Notes: generated from the sequence alone by a model not told the origin. DNA of 64,000 bases from Phenylobacterium sp. Root700 (GCF_001429025.1 NZ_LMHT01000022.1:380606-444605); one strand, 5' to 3'. Shown: positions 7,844 through 17,090, counted from the stretch's first letter. Numbers and translations: made by a program.

Positions 7844-8490
7844 TGTCTGTCGAGCTATGGGGCGCAGAGCCGCCCCGCGACTGCCCTCTCTGCCCCCGGC
7901 TCGTGGCTTACCGCGAAACCAACCGCGCCCAGAACCCCGACTGGTGGAACGGCCCGGCCCCATCCTTCGGCGACGCCGAGGGCCGCCTGCTGATCGCGGG
8001 CTTGGCGCCTGGCCGCACCGGGGCCAACCGCACCGGCCGACCCTTCACCGGCGATCACGCCGGCTGGATGCTCTACGACACCTTGACCAAGACCGGCTTC
8101 GCCAACGGCAAGTTCGACGCCCGCATCGATGACGGCCTTGAGTTGACCGACTGCATGATCACCAACGCCGTGCGTTGCGCCCCACCTGGCAACAAGCCTG
8201 AGACCAGCGAAGAGAACACCTGCCGCCCGTTCCTGACCGCGCGACTGGCGGCGATGCCGAATTTGAAGGTGATCGTCACCCTGGGCGACGTCTCGCGCCG
8301 CAACGTGCTCAAGGCCCTTGGCCTGAAGGCTTCGGCGGGCATTCCCGGCCACGGGACCGAGTTCCAAGCAGGCCCCTACGTGGTGCTGAACAGCTACCAC
8401 TGCTCACGGCTCAACACGAACACCGGCCGGCTGACGGCGGAGATGTTCGAGGCGGTGTTCCGGCGCGCGCGAGAACTCGTGGGCGTCTAA
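7843..8490 (+). CDS. Uracil-DNA glycosylase, family 5 (UDGb type)
   Basis: The 215-residue protein removes uracil and related deaminated bases from DNA to begin base-excision repair. Family 5 features are GLAPGRTGANRTGRPFTGD (motif 1, residues about 46-64), NAVRCAPPGNKP and the C-terminal NSYHCSRLNTNTGRLT. Cysteines in CPLCPRL near the N-terminus, together with later cysteines such as VRC and ENTC, match the 4Fe-4S cluster ligands of families 4 and 5. Motif 1 lacks the Asp or Glu water activator of other families, as is usual in family 5. The gene overlaps the NYN gene by one base. Confidence 0.92.
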   Translation: MSVELWGAEPPRDCPLCPRLVAYRETNRAQNPDWWNGPAPSFGDAEGRLLIAGLAPGRTGANRTGRPFTGDHAGWMLYDTLTKTGFANGKFDARIDDGLELTDCMITNAVRCAPPGNKPETSEENTCRPFLTARLAAMPNLKVIVTLGDVSRRNVLKALGLKASAGIPGHGTEFQAGPYVVLNSYHCSRLNTNTGRLTAEMFEAVFRRARELVGV

Positions 8491-8654
8491 ACAGCGCGCG
8501 CACCCGCCTATCGGCGGTTGAAGTGCTTTTATTCAGGATAGCGAATCCGCGACGTCGACTTCGCGCAACCTTCACCATCTAGGCGAGCGCGACCGGGCGT
8601 GCCTGACAGGCGATTGGCGCGCCCTTTTGCAGTCTGCTCAAGGGATTCGACAAT

Positions 8655-9368
8655 ATGCGTAAAGTTCTGCTGGCCAGCGCCATGGCGCTGGCCGTTTCGA
8701 CCTTCGCCGGCGCCGCCGATGCCGCGGTCAATATTCTGTACCGCGTCGACCACACGAACGGCGTCGACTACGTCGCCCAGGCCCTGAACAACGGGGCCTA
8801 CAACGTGACCACCACGTCCGGTGATCTCAGCGGCTACAACCTCTCGTTCTACGACATCGTCGTCTATCTGAATCAGGACTCAAACGTTCCTGGCGGCGAT
8901 GTTGGACGCCTCGACAGCTACATCAACAGCGGCGGCAAGCTGATCTTCAACACCTGGCAGGCCGGCCATCCGAGCCTCGGCGGCGACTACGGCGGAAAGA
9001 ACAACAACGACACGTTGAACGTCGGCGCCGTGTTCGACGCCGGCATCGGATCGCCTCTGTCCATCACCAAGGCCGGCGAATGGGACACGTTCAGCAGCAG
9101 CCTCATCCCGACCTCTGCGACGATCGCGGCGACCTACGGCGACGGGACGGCCGCAATTCTGCTGGGCAACGGCGGGCGCACCATCTGGAACGGCTTCCTC
9201 AACGACTCGGTCGCTTCCAGCCAGCTCTATGGCAACCAGCTCAGCTACCTGGCGGGCGCGATCTCGGCCGTGCCGGAACCGGCCACCTGGGCGATGATGA
9301 TCACCGGCTTCGGCCTCGCCGGCTCAGCCCTGCGTCGCCGCAGAGACGGTCTGGCGCTCGCGGCCTGA
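8655..9368 (+). CDS. PEPxxWA-CTERM sorted exported protein
   Basis: The 237-residue protein has an N-terminal signal peptide (residues 1-23, ending AGAADA). At the C-terminus is a complete sorting tag: VPEPATWAMMITGFGLAG, then a hydrophobic stretch and an RRRR anchor. Such proteins are processed by an exosortase and usually go to the surface or matrix. The middle (about residues 25-205) resembles the beta-rich secreted domains linked to this tag, with DIVVYLNQD and a glycine/asparagine-rich stretch (GGDYGGKNNNDT). No catalytic motif is recognised. The exosortase is not in this window. Confidence 0.9.
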   Translation: MRKVLLASAMALAVSTFAGAADAAVNILYRVDHTNGVDYVAQALNNGAYNVTTTSGDLSGYNLSFYDIVVYLNQDSNVPGGDVGRLDSYINSGGKLIFNTWQAGHPSLGGDYGGKNNNDTLNVGAVFDAGIGSPLSITKAGEWDTFSSSLIPTSATIAATYGDGTAAILLGNGGRTIWNGFLNDSVASSQLYGNQLSYLAGAISAVPEPATWAMMITGFGLAGSALRRRRDGLALAA

Positions 9369-9379
9369 TCACCCGGCCC

Positions 9380-9404
9380 GAGGGGACGCCTCGCGCGGCC
9401 CCTC
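9380..9404. terminator. Weak bidirectional hairpin
   Basis: GAGGGG (9380-9385) can pair with CCCCTC (9399-9404) between the convergent PEP-CTERM and acetyltransferase genes. No U-tract follows, so a terminator role is tentative. Confidence 0.3.
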
Positions 9405-9406
9405 AG

Positions 9407-10150
9407 CTACCGGCTCCAGTACAGATACCGCCAGGCGCGCTCGAACCCGACGCCGCGATAGAGCGACCTCGCGCCGGCGTTGCTTTCCTCGACCTGCAGG
9501 AACACCCGCTCGATCCCGCGCGCTTGAGCAGCCGCGCCCAGGCCGGCCAGGACCCGCCCGGCAAGCCCCTCCCCGCGCCTGGCCTTGTCGGTGCGCATGC
9601 CGTGCACGCTGGCCCAGCCATGCCCGAAGGCGGCCACGCCCACCGCGATGGTGCGACCTCCGTCGCTGACCCCGCCATAGACGGCGTCAGGGGACCTGGA
9701 GAGCGCGGCGACCCGATTGGCGCCGTCGGCGGGATCGAAACCCTCGCTGGTGAACACCGCCGCCCAACCGGGGCTTGGCGCGCCCTCGACCGGGGCCGGT
9801 TCGCCGCGCGCACCTGCGATCATGCCCAAGGCCCCGCCGGTCTTCACCAGGGTCGGTTGTTCAGACACATAGCCGCGGCGCGTAAGCTCGACGCGGACGT
9901 CTTCCAGACCCGGAGCATCGGCGATCCTGAACGCCGGCTTCAGGCCTCGCGCGGCGTAGGCCGCTTCGATCTCGTCCAGAACCGCAACATCGCAGGCCAA
10001 GTCATGGCGCAGAGGAACCGCGCTGCTGGCGCGCCGGATCGTGCCGGGGTCCAGCGTGACCAGCCAATCGCCGATCTCCAGCACCTCATGCGGCGTGACG
10101 GCGGCTGCCGTGGCGCGTTCGATAGCTTCGACGTCGACGGCCGTGGCCAC
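9407..10150 (-). CDS. GNAT-family N-acetyltransferase
   Basis: The protein has about 247 residues from the GTG at 10150, which lies 2 nt past the smpB stop, so the two are cotranscribed. The C-terminal half is a GNAT domain: a beta-strand with GRTIAVGVAAF, the acetyl-CoA loop RTDKARRGEGLAGRVLAGL (the RRGxGxA signature) and LQVEESNAGARSLYRGVGF. The N-terminal half is more divergent and may be a second, degenerate GNAT fold. The acceptor substrate is unknown. The frame is open further upstream, but that stretch overlaps smpB. Confidence 0.85.
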   Translation of the reverse strand: MATAVDVEAIERATAAAVTPHEVLEIGDWLVTLDPGTIRRASSAVPLRHDLACDVAVLDEIEAAYAARGLKPAFRIADAPGLEDVRVELTRRGYVSEQPTLVKTGGALGMIAGARGEPAPVEGAPSPGWAAVFTSEGFDPADGANRVAALSRSPDAVYGGVSDGGRTIAVGVAAFGHGWASVHGMRTDKARRGEGLAGRVLAGLGAAAQARGIERVFLQVEESNAGARSLYRGVGFERAWRYLYWSR

Positions 10151-10152
10151 GC

Positions 10153-10608
10153 CTAGCCCTTGTCGCGGAGCAGCCGGGCCTTGTCGCGGGCCCAGTCGCG
10201 GTCGGCGGTGGCCTCGCGCTTGTCGTGCAGCTTCTTGCCCTTGGCGAGCGCGATCTCGAGCTTGGCCAGGCCCTTCTCGTTCCAATAGAGCTTGGTCGGG
10301 ATGATCGTGCGGCCGTCGCGCTGGACCGCGCCGATCAGCTTGTCGAGCTGCTTGCGGTGCAGCAGCAGCTTCCGGTGCCGACGCGGCTCGTGGTTGAAGC
10401 GGTTGGCCTGGGCGAAGGGCGGGATGTCGGCGTTGATCAACACCACCTCGTTCCCCTCGATCGAGGCGTAGGACTCGGCGATGTTGGCGCGGCCGACCCG
10501 CAGCGATTTGACTTCCGAACCGGTCAGCATGATGCCGGCCTCGAAGGTGTCTTCGAGGAAGTAGTCGAACCGCGCGCGGCGGTTTTCGGCGATCAGCTTG
10601 CCAACCAT
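10153..10608 (-). CDS. smpB: SsrA-binding protein SmpB
   Basis: This 151-residue protein binds tmRNA and delivers it to stalled ribosomes for trans-translation. Signature stretches are [53 protein letters not shown] and the C-terminal [19 protein letters not shown] helix that enters the mRNA channel. The ATG at 10608 shares one base with the dapA stop (TGATG), which fixes the start and implies coupling to dapA. In Caulobacter, trans-translation is cell-cycle linked. Confidence 0.97.
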   Translation of the reverse strand: MVGKLIAENRRARFDYFLEDTFEAGIMLTGSEVKSLRVGRANIAESYASIEGNEVVLINADIPPFAQANRFNHEPRRHRKLLLHRKQLDKLIGAVQRDGRTIIPTKLYWNEKGLAKLEIALAKGKKLHDKREATADRDWARDKARLLRDKG

Positions 10609-11492
10609 CAAATGACGCCAGCGTCTCTCATGCCGGCCAACACTTCGGCGCGCGAGGCCTCGGAGGCCGCCACGATGGGCAGGCGCACATCTTCCAGGCA
10701 GAGGCCCAGGTGCGCCATGGCGAACTTGGTCGGCGAGGGCGAGGCGTCGGTGAACAGCGCCTTGTGCAGGCGGATCAGCCGGTCCTGCCAATAGAGCGCG
10801 GTCTTCCAGTCATCGCCCATGACGGCGTTGTAGAAAGTGGCGCAAAGGTCGGGCGCGACGTTCGAGGTCACCGAGATGCAGCCATGGCCGCCGTGAGCCA
10901 TGTAGCCCAGGGCCGTCAGGTCGTCGCCCGACAGCATCACCCAGTCGTCGCCGCACAGCAGGCGCTGCATGGTCGCGCGGGTCATGTCGCCGGTGGCGTC
11001 CTTGATCCCGACGACGTTCGGCAGCTTGGACAGGCGCCCCAGGGTCTCGTTGGAGATGTCGATCGCCGTGCGCGAGGGCACGTTGTAGACCAGCACCGGC
11101 AGCTGAACGGCCTCGTTGATCGCCGCGTAGTGAGCGTAGAGGCCCTCCTGGCTGGGGCGATTGTAGTAGGGCGTCACCACCAGGGCGGCGTCGGCGCCGA
11201 CCGCCTTGGCGTGCTTCACGAGCTCGATGGCCTCGTCGGTCGCGTTGGAGCCGGCGCCAGCGATCACCGGCACGCGGCCGGCGGCGGTCTTCACCGTCAG
11301 CTCGACGACGCGGCGATGCTCGTCATGCGACAGGGTCGCGGTCTCGCCGGTGGTGCCGACGGGCACGAGGCCGTGGACGCCGCCGGCGATCTGGCGCTCG
11401 ACGAGGGCCACCAAGGCGTGCTCATCCACCGCGCCGTCGCGGAAAGGGGTCACCAGGGCCGGCATCACGCCCTTGAACAAAGGATCTGACAT
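10608..11492 (-). CDS. dapA: 4-hydroxy-tetrahydrodipicolinate synthase
   Basis: The 294-residue enzyme condenses pyruvate with aspartate semialdehyde in lysine and diaminopimelate synthesis. Motifs seen are GTTGETATL, the catalytic Tyr in [11 protein letters not shown], the Schiff-base Lys in [11 protein letters not shown] and [10 protein letters not shown] chose the ATG at 11492 (MSDPLFKG); a TTG three codons upstream is the only nearby alternative. The gene leads a dapA-smpB-acetyltransferase string and is divergent from the lytic transglycosylase, another cell-wall gene. Confidence 0.96.
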   Translation of the reverse strand: MSDPLFKGVMPALVTPFRDGAVDEHALVALVERQIAGGVHGLVPVGTTGETATLSHDEHRRVVELTVKTAAGRVPVIAGAGSNATDEAIELVKHAKAVGADAALVVTPYYNRPSQEGLYAHYAAINEAVQLPVLVYNVPSRTAIDISNETLGRLSKLPNVVGIKDATGDMTRATMQRLLCGDDWVMLSGDDLTALGYMAHGGHGCISVTSNVAPDLCATFYNAVMGDDWKTALYWQDRLIRLHKALFTDASPSPTKFAMAHLGLCLEDVRLPIVAASEASRAEVLAGMRDAGVI

Positions 11493-11618
11493 GGTCTGCA
11501 AAAAGCCGTGAAAGCGAGGCGAGTTGTTGCGGCCTCAAGATTTGGCCGGACAATATGGCGGGGCGACCCCGCGCCGCAACATATCTTCCGTATTCCGAGA
11601 AACCTGGAGTTCGACACC

Positions 11619-13769
11619 TTGGCTTTCAAGGCCCGCAAAGCGTTCCTGACAACGACTTCCATCGTTCTGCTGGCCACGGTCGCCCAGGCCCAGCAGGCGC
11701 CGACTCAGGCGCCGTCGCCGCAGGATCGGCCGCCCTACGAGGGTCCGCGCCCTATCGAGCTCACCCAGACGCCGCAATCGGCCTATCGCCAGACGCCCGC
11801 TCAGACCGATGTCGCCACCCTGAATTCGGCATTGGCGTCGGCCAAACGCGGCGATGTGACCGGCGCACGCACCGCGATCGCGATGCTGAACGACCCGATC
11901 GCCAAGAAAATCGCCACCTGGGCGCTGGCCGACTCGGCCGGTGATTCGCTGTCGTTCTTCGAAATCGACCAGGCGCGGCGCGATCTGGCCGGATGGCCAA
12001 GAGCCGCCCGCCGCCAGCTGGCCGCCGAAAAGCTGCTCGAAACGTCGGGGCAAAGCCCGCAGCAGATCATCCAATGGTTCGGCGGCGCGGAGCCGCAGAC
12101 CGCCGAGGGCGCGATGGCCCTGGCCTCGGCCTATCAGGCCACGGGCAAGTCCCGGGAAGCCGCCGATCTCATCCGCCGGGTCTGGCGCGACAACCTGTTC
12201 GAAGTCGGTCCGCAGAGGACCATGCTGGCCCGCTTCGGCGGGATGCTGACCCCGGAAGACCACGTCCGCCGCGCCGACATCCTGCTCTACGGAGCTCAAG
12301 GGCCGGCCGCGCGGGACATCCTGGTGCTGCTGCCGCCCGACCAGCTTCAACTCGCCCAGGTCCGAATGGCGCTGCGGTCGGGCGCCGGGAACGCCAACGA
12401 CCTGATGGCCGCCCTGCCCGGCAACCTGATCAACGATCCGGGGATCGCGTTCGAACGCGCCAGCTACTACCGCAAGCGGAACCTGGAGAACCTCGCCCTG
12501 GCCAATGTCGCGAACTTCCCGCGCGACCTGGCTCACGGCGACATGGCCACCCGGATCTGGGACGAACGCTACCGCCTGGTCCTCTACGCCCTGCGCAACG
12601 GCGACTCGGCCGGCGCATATGCGGCGGCGGCCAACAGCGGCCTGACCTCCGGCGCGCCTGGCGCCGACGCCGAGTTTTACGCCGGCTGGATCGCCCTGAC
12701 CCGGCTGAAGAACCCGACCCAGGCCAATATCCACTTCGCCAATGTGGAAAAGATCGGCCAATCGCCGATCACGCGCGGCCGAGCCTTCTACTGGCTGGGA
12801 CGCACGGCCGAGGCGCGCGGCGACCGGGCCGCCGCCCAGCGATTCTATGGGGCCGGAGCCAAGTACAACACCACCTTCTACGGCCAGCTGGCCGCCGAGA
12901 AGGTGGACGGCGGGCGCCTGGTCCTCGGGGCCGACCCGGTCATCACCCAGGCCGATCGCGCCCGTTTCGAGGCCCGCGATACGGTCCGGGCCGCACGGCT
13001 GCTGAACGACATCGGCAATCGCGATCTCTTCCGCACCTTCGTGCTGGCGCTGGACGATATCCTGCCCACGGTCGAGGAACAGGCCATGCTGGTCGACCTG
13101 GCCCGCGGCTATGGCGACCAGGACACCTCGATGAAGGTCGTCCGCACCGCGGCCCAGCGCGGCTTCATCCTGCCCGAGCGCGGCTATCCGCTGCGCACGC
13201 CGCCGCCAGTGATGGGCGCGCCCGATCCCGCCCTGACCCTGGGCATCACCCGGCAGGAAAGCGGATTCGATCCGATGGCGCGGTCCGGCGCCGACGCGCG
13301 CGGCATGATGCAGTTGCTGCCGGCCACCGCCGCCAGCGAAGCGAGGCGCCTGGGCATGAGCTTCGAGACCTCGATGCTCTACCAGCCGGACTTCAACATG
13401 CAGCTTGGCCAGGCCTTCCTGGGCCGACAGATCAACAATTTCTCCGGTTCGTACCCGATGGCCATCGCCGCCTACAACGCCGGGCCCGGACGGCCGCCGC
13501 AATGGATCACCTTCTGCGGCGACCCGCGCGGCGCGGCCACTGATCCGATCGACTTCATCGAGTGCATCCCGTTCTCCGAGACGCGCAACTACGTGATGCG
13601 GGTCATGGAAGGCATGCAGGTCTATCGCGCTCGCTTGAGCAACGGCTCTGCGCCCATCACCCTCAGCGCCGACCTGAAGCGCGGCGGCTACACCTATGCT
13701 GGGCCGACAACGACCACGTCTCAGCCGCTGCCTATCGGCGGCAGCAACGCGCCGATCCCCAATCCCTAG
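11619..13769 (+). CDS. Soluble lytic murein transglycosylase (Slt70-type)
   Basis: From a TTG at 11619, preceded by GGAG at 11605-11608, the protein has 716 residues and starts with a clean signal peptide (LTTTSIVLLATVAQAQ). An ATG-like start at 11508 is also open but would put 37 residues before the signal peptide. The long middle (about residues 100-490) is alpha-helical superhelix. The catalytic domain follows: Glu547 in ITRQESGFDP, then GADARGMMQLLPATA and AIAAYNAGPG. The enzyme cleaves peptidoglycan glycans in the periplasm to form anhydromuropeptides. Its stop overlaps the stop of the convergent downstream gene in a CTAG. Confidence 0.93.
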   Translation: MAFKARKAFLTTTSIVLLATVAQAQQAPTQAPSPQDRPPYEGPRPIELTQTPQSAYRQTPAQTDVATLNSALASAKRGDVTGARTAIAMLNDPIAKKIATWALADSAGDSLSFFEIDQARRDLAGWPRAARRQLAAEKLLETSGQSPQQIIQWFGGAEPQTAEGAMALASAYQATGKSREAADLIRRVWRDNLFEVGPQRTMLARFGGMLTPEDHVRRADILLYGAQGPAARDILVLLPPDQLQLAQVRMALRSGAGNANDLMAALPGNLINDPGIAFERASYYRKRNLENLALANVANFPRDLAHGDMATRIWDERYRLVLYALRNGDSAGAYAAAANSGLTSGAPGADAEFYAGWIALTRLKNPTQANIHFANVEKIGQSPITRGRAFYWLGRTAEARGDRAAAQRFYGAGAKYNTTFYGQLAAEKVDGGRLVLGADPVITQADRARFEARDTVRAARLLNDIGNRDLFRTFVLALDDILPTVEEQAMLVDLARGYGDQDTSMKVVRTAAQRGFILPERGYPLRTPPPVMGAPDPALTLGITRQESGFDPMARSGADARGMMQLLPATAASEARRLGMSFETSMLYQPDFNMQLGQAFLGRQINNFSGSYPMAIAAYNAGPGRPPQWITFCGDPRGAATDPIDFIECIPFSETRNYVMRVMEGMQVYRARLSNGSAPITLSADLKRGGYTYAGPTTTTSQPLPIGGSNAPIPNP

Positions 13770-14284
13770 AGACGCTCGCTCCACCACCGCTCGATCAACG
13801 GAGCGATCAGCTCGGTCTCCTCATAGAGGTGGTCGTCTCCGGGGATTTCGCGGATCGTCGCCTGCTCATGGCCCATGACCACCGCCGCAAGGTCGTCGTG
13901 GGATCCATTGTAGTCGGCGGTCTGCTGAATCAGCAGGGTCGGGACTTCGGCCAGGTGCGCCGACAGCAACGGGACCAGGCCCTGAGCCTCGAACCGTTTC
14001 AGCGGCGTGGCGATGAACACGGCGGCGCGCGGCGCCAGGCCGTAGTCGCGGCGAGCGATCATCGCGACCAGGGTCCCGATAGACTTGGCGATGACCAGAT
14101 CGGCCCCTATCGCCGCGACCGCCTCAGCCTCGGGCCGCACATCGGGGTTGGCGATGTCCTCATGGCTCCAGAAGCCATAAGGTCGCAGGGTCACGACGTC
14201 TTGCCCGAGCCGCAGACGGTCGGTCAGGTCCTGCATCTGCTTGAATGTCGAAGGCTTGCGTCCAGGGAGGGCGAGCAGTTTCAC
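13766..14284 (-). CDS. Small alpha/beta-hydrolase-like protein
   Basis: The 172-residue protein from the GTG at 14284 starts MKLLALPGRK and has a nucleophile-elbow-like IAKSIGTLVA near residues 65-74 and a late His in GDDHLYEE. This suggests an alpha/beta hydrolase fold, although the elbow reads K-S-I-G rather than G-x-S-x-G. It follows the TetR gene by 20 nt on the same strand and may be under its control. The function is not known. Confidence 0.72.
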   Translation of the reverse strand: MKLLALPGRKPSTFKQMQDLTDRLRLGQDVVTLRPYGFWSHEDIANPDVRPEAEAVAAIGADLVIAKSIGTLVAMIARRDYGLAPRAAVFIATPLKRFEAQGLVPLLSAHLAEVPTLLIQQTADYNGSHDDLAAVVMGHEQATIREIPGDDHLYEETELIAPLIERWWSERL

Positions 14285-14304
14285 CGCCCGGCCCCGGATC
14301 GCGC

Positions 14305-14940
14305 CTAGTCCACCACTAGGCCGTACATCAGGCCGTCGAGGGTGACCTCGATCAGTTCCTCGGTGGGGGCCCAGCCGAAGTTCGGACGATTGACCATCAG
14401 CGCGACCACGCCGTGGCACGACGCCCAGAGCGCCTGGGCCGCGGAATCGGCGCTGCCGGTCCGCAGACGGCCCTGCGCAGCGATCTCGCGCACGACGTCT
14501 GAGAAGATCTCGTAGCACTGCGCGCCAAGGTCGGCGGTGGTCATCTCGTCCTGCATCACCGCGGTGATGTGGCGAACATTGGAGAACACCAGCTCATAGG
14601 CGTTGGGATGGTCGAGGCCCCAGCGCATATAGCTTTCCAGCATCAGCTTGACGCGATTAGCCGCATCCATCGGCATGGACGCTATCTCGGCGTTGCGCTC
14701 GAGAAGCTGGCGGATCGTGCCCTGGCAGATCTCCAGCAGGATGCAGCTCTTGTCGGGGAAGTGCATGTAAAGCGCGGTGGACGACACCCCCACCTCGTCG
14801 GCGATCTTGCGGATCGTCGCGCCGTCATAGCCCTCGGCCACGAAGATGCGCTCGGCGGCTTCGAGAATTTCCGCCCGACGCAGATGCCCGTCGCCCTTGG
14901 GCTTGCGAGCTGATCGCCTCGTGGTGACTGAAGTGGTCAC
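14305..14940 (-). CDS. TetR-family transcriptional regulator
   Basis: The 211-residue protein has an N-terminal TetR helix-turn-helix at residues about 22-70 (AERIFVAEGYDGATIRKIA, then GVSSTALYMHFPDKSCI). The C-terminal part is an all-helical ligand domain in which WASCHGVVALMV resembles the WHG-type core. The ligand is unknown. A palindrome at 15041-15053, about 100 nt upstream, could be its operator. The gene is followed by a small hydrolase-like gene, a common regulator-target pairing. Confidence 0.92.
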   Translation of the reverse strand: MTTSVTTRRSARKPKGDGHLRRAEILEAAERIFVAEGYDGATIRKIADEVGVSSTALYMHFPDKSCILLEICQGTIRQLLERNAEIASMPMDAANRVKLMLESYMRWGLDHPNAYELVFSNVRHITAVMQDEMTTADLGAQCYEIFSDVVREIAAQGRLRTGSADSAAQALWASCHGVVALMVNRPNFGWAPTEELIEVTLDGLMYGLVVD

Positions 14941-15031
14941 GGGTTTCCTTCCGAGTCCGTACTATGGCGAACGGAAACCAAAACCACGGCCGTGGCAAGC
15001 CCGCGCGCAATAAAGTGAGGCAATTCCGAGA

Positions 15032-15053
15032 CTAAGGCCATGACCTTAGGTCA
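15032..15053. promoter_or_regulatory. Palindromic candidate operator
   Basis: TGACCTTAGGTCA (15041-15053) is a near-perfect palindrome, and CTAAGG (15032-15037) also pairs with CCTTAG (15044-15049). It lies in the divergent gap between the TetR gene and the small ORF at 15135. Confidence 0.35.
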
Positions 15054-15134
15054 CTACCAGCGTTTTCTTGACGCAGGCGCCAGCTTGGGCGCCAAACTGC
15101 GGTGTCGGGGGACGCAAAGTTGAACGGAGCGGCT

Positions 15135-15356
15135 ATGAGATTGCCCGACGACCAACTGCAGCGCCTGGCGCTGCACAGCGCCTTTGGCCTCCATCTGATC
15201 GCCAAATGGATGGCTGGGCGCACTGATGTCGACCCCGAGATCCGCGACCGGTTGAGCGTGCACATCGCCGCGCTCGACGGCGTCCTGTTGGCCAACGGTC
15301 ACGACTGGATTCGCGACGAAATCGAGGGCACCGAGGCGGCTCTGCAGGGCCGCTGA
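15135..15356 (+). CDS. Small hypothetical protein
   Basis: The 73-residue ORF starts at an ATG preceded by ACGGAGCGG, a fair ribosome-binding site. A GTG at 15102 would add 11 residues. The sequence is predicted helical and mildly acidic, with QRLALHSAFGLHLIAKW and DRLSVHIAALDGVLLANG. No family is recognised. It stands alone between the TetR gene and an RNA methyltransferase, with codon use like its neighbours. Confidence 0.5.
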   Translation: MRLPDDQLQRLALHSAFGLHLIAKWMAGRTDVDPEIRDRLSVHIAALDGVLLANGHDWIRDEIEGTEAALQGR

Positions 15357-15405
15357 TCTCGCCGGGGGCTGGACCTCGGCGCGCCGAACCGGCTAGTCGG
15401 TGGCC

Positions 15406-16308
15406 ATGAGCACGCCTGCCCCCGTTGTCGCGGACCTTCCCGGCGCCATGCGCACCACCGGATGGGCCGATTACGCCCTGCTGGACTCCGGCGGCGGCCG
15501 TAAGCTGGAACGCTACGGCCCCTATACGGTCGTGCGCCCCGAGCCGCAGGCCATGTGGACCCCGCGCCTGCCCGACAGCGCCTGGGAGCAGGCCGACGCG
15601 GTCTTCAATCCCAGCGACGAGGAAGACGCCGGCAACTGGCGTTTCAAGGGCAAGCCGCAGGAAAGCTGGCCGATGGCCTGGGGCGAAGCGAAGTTCCACG
15701 CCCGGTTCACCGCCTTCCGCCACCTGGCCTTCTTCCCCGAGCAGGCCGCCAACTGGGCCTGGCTGGATGAGCGGCTGCGCGCCGCGCACGGCCAGCCGCG
15801 CGTGCTGAACCTGTTCGGTTACACCGGCGTCGCCAGCCTGGTCTGCGCGGCGGCCGGCGCCCATGTCACCCATGTCGACGCCTCCAAGAAGGCCATCGGC
15901 TGGGCCCGCGAGAACGCCGCCCTCTCAGGGCTGGAGGACAGGCCGATCCGCTGGATCTGCGAGGACGCCCGCCGCTATGTGCAGCGCGAGGTGCGCCGTG
16001 GCTCGCGCTACGACGGCATCATCCTCGATCCGCCCAAATACGGCCGCGGCCCCGACGGCGAGGTCTGGCGACTGTTCGAAAACCTGCCGGAACTCGCGGC
16101 CCTATGTTCCGAACTTCTTTCGGAAAACGCCTCATTCCTGCTGCTCAACGCCTATGCCGAACGAATCTCGGGGGCGGCGCTGTCGTCGCTGCTGGCCTCG
16201 AACCTCGAAGATCGCGGCGGGAGCATCGACTGGGGCGAGCTGACCCTGGTCGAAGATAAACAGGACCGCCAGATCGGCATGTCCTTCTATGGCCGGTGGG
16301 CGTCATGA
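15406..16308 (+). CDS. Class I SAM-dependent methyltransferase (RlmI/RlmK-like)
   Basis: The 300-residue protein starts at the ATG at 15406; a GTG two codons earlier is possible. The C-terminal two-thirds is a Rossmann methyltransferase: VLNLFGYTGVASLVCAAAGAHVTHVDASKKA (SAM site, residues about 137-167, here as two adjoining motifs), then the IILDPPKYGRG catalytic loop. The arrangement matches the rRNA 5-methylcytosine (RlmI/YccW) group rather than protein methylases. The next gene, another RNA methyltransferase, overlaps by ATGA, so this looks like a two-gene RNA-modification operon. The exact target base is not known. Confidence 0.88.
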   Translation: MSTPAPVVADLPGAMRTTGWADYALLDSGGGRKLERYGPYTVVRPEPQAMWTPRLPDSAWEQADAVFNPSDEEDAGNWRFKGKPQESWPMAWGEAKFHARFTAFRHLAFFPEQAANWAWLDERLRAAHGQPRVLNLFGYTGVASLVCAAAGAHVTHVDASKKAIGWARENAALSGLEDRPIRWICEDARRYVQREVRRGSRYDGIILDPPKYGRGPDGEVWRLFENLPELAALCSELLSENASFLLLNAYAERISGAALSSLLASNLEDRGGSIDWGELTLVEDKQDRQIGMSFYGRWAS

Positions 16309-17090
16309 GCCGCGCCGTCACCTCGCTGACCAACCCGACCGTCAAGGCGGTCCGCGCCCTGCACCTGCGCAAGGAGCGCGAGGAAACCGGGCTGTTCGTG
16401 GCCGAAGGCCTCAAGATCGTCACCGACGCGGTCGAGCTGGGCCACGCGCCGCGCATCTTGATGTACGGGCAGGACGCGCAAAGCCACCCCCTGCTCCGCC
16501 GCGCCATCGAGGCCACCGGCGCCGCGCACGGCGAGGTGCTCGAAGTCACCCACGACATCCTGGCCAAGGTGTCCCGCCGCGATAATCCCCAAGCGGTGGT
16601 GGGCGTCTTCGCCCAGGTCTTCACGCCGCTCGCTGATCTGAAGCCGGAGGCGGCCCCCTGCTTCGTCGCCCTGCACCGGGTCCGCGATCCGGGCAATCTG
16701 GGCACCATCGTGCGCACCGCCGACGCCGCCGGCTGCGGCGCGGTGATCCTTGTCGGCGAATGCTGCGATCCGTTCTCGGTCGAGGCCGTACGCGCCACCA
16801 TGGGCTCGATCTTCGCCGTCCCCATCGTGCGCGCCACCGAGGCGGAGTTCGCCGAATGGCGCTCGTCATGGCCCGGTTCGGTCGTCGGCACCCTACTGAC
16901 CGCCGAGGTCGACCATCGTCAGGCGACCTACGCCAAGCCGGCCCTGGTGCTGATGGGTAACGAGCAACAGGGCCTGACCCCGGACATGGCCGCGCTCTGC
17001 GACGTCAACGTCAAGATTCCCATGCGCGGCCGCGCCGACAGCCTGAACCTGTCGGTCGCCACCGGCATCATGATCTACGCCGCGACTTAG
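16305..17090 (+). CDS. TrmH/SpoU-family RNA 2'-O-methyltransferase
   Basis: The 261-residue protein has an N-terminal substrate-binding domain (NPTVKAVRALHLRKEREETG) and a C-terminal SPOUT domain with the three knot motifs: HRVRDPGNLGTIVRTADAAG, LVLMGNEQQGLTPD and IPMRGRADSLNLSVATGI. These position SAM and the catalytic Arg/Asn. The target is probably 23S rRNA or tRNA. The ATG at 16305 overlaps the upstream methyltransferase stop (ATGA), which decides the start over an in-frame ATG three codons earlier. Confidence 0.93.
   Translation: MSRAVTSLTNPTVKAVRALHLRKEREETGLFVAEGLKIVTDAVELGHAPRILMYGQDAQSHPLLRRAIEATGAAHGEVLEVTHDILAKVSRRDNPQAVVGVFAQVFTPLADLKPEAAPCFVALHRVRDPGNLGTIVRTADAAGCGAVILVGECCDPFSVEAVRATMGSIFAVPIVRATEAEFAEWRSSWPGSVVGTLLTAEVDHRQATYAKPALVLMGNEQQGLTPDMAALCDVNVKIPMRGRADSLNLSVATGIMIYAAT

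Noticed and set aside
11535..13787. 750-codon antisense frame opposite the lytic transglycosylase
   Set aside because: High-GC third-position bias produces long antisense frames. The translation is low-complexity Gly/Arg/Gln/His, while the plus strand has clear family motifs.
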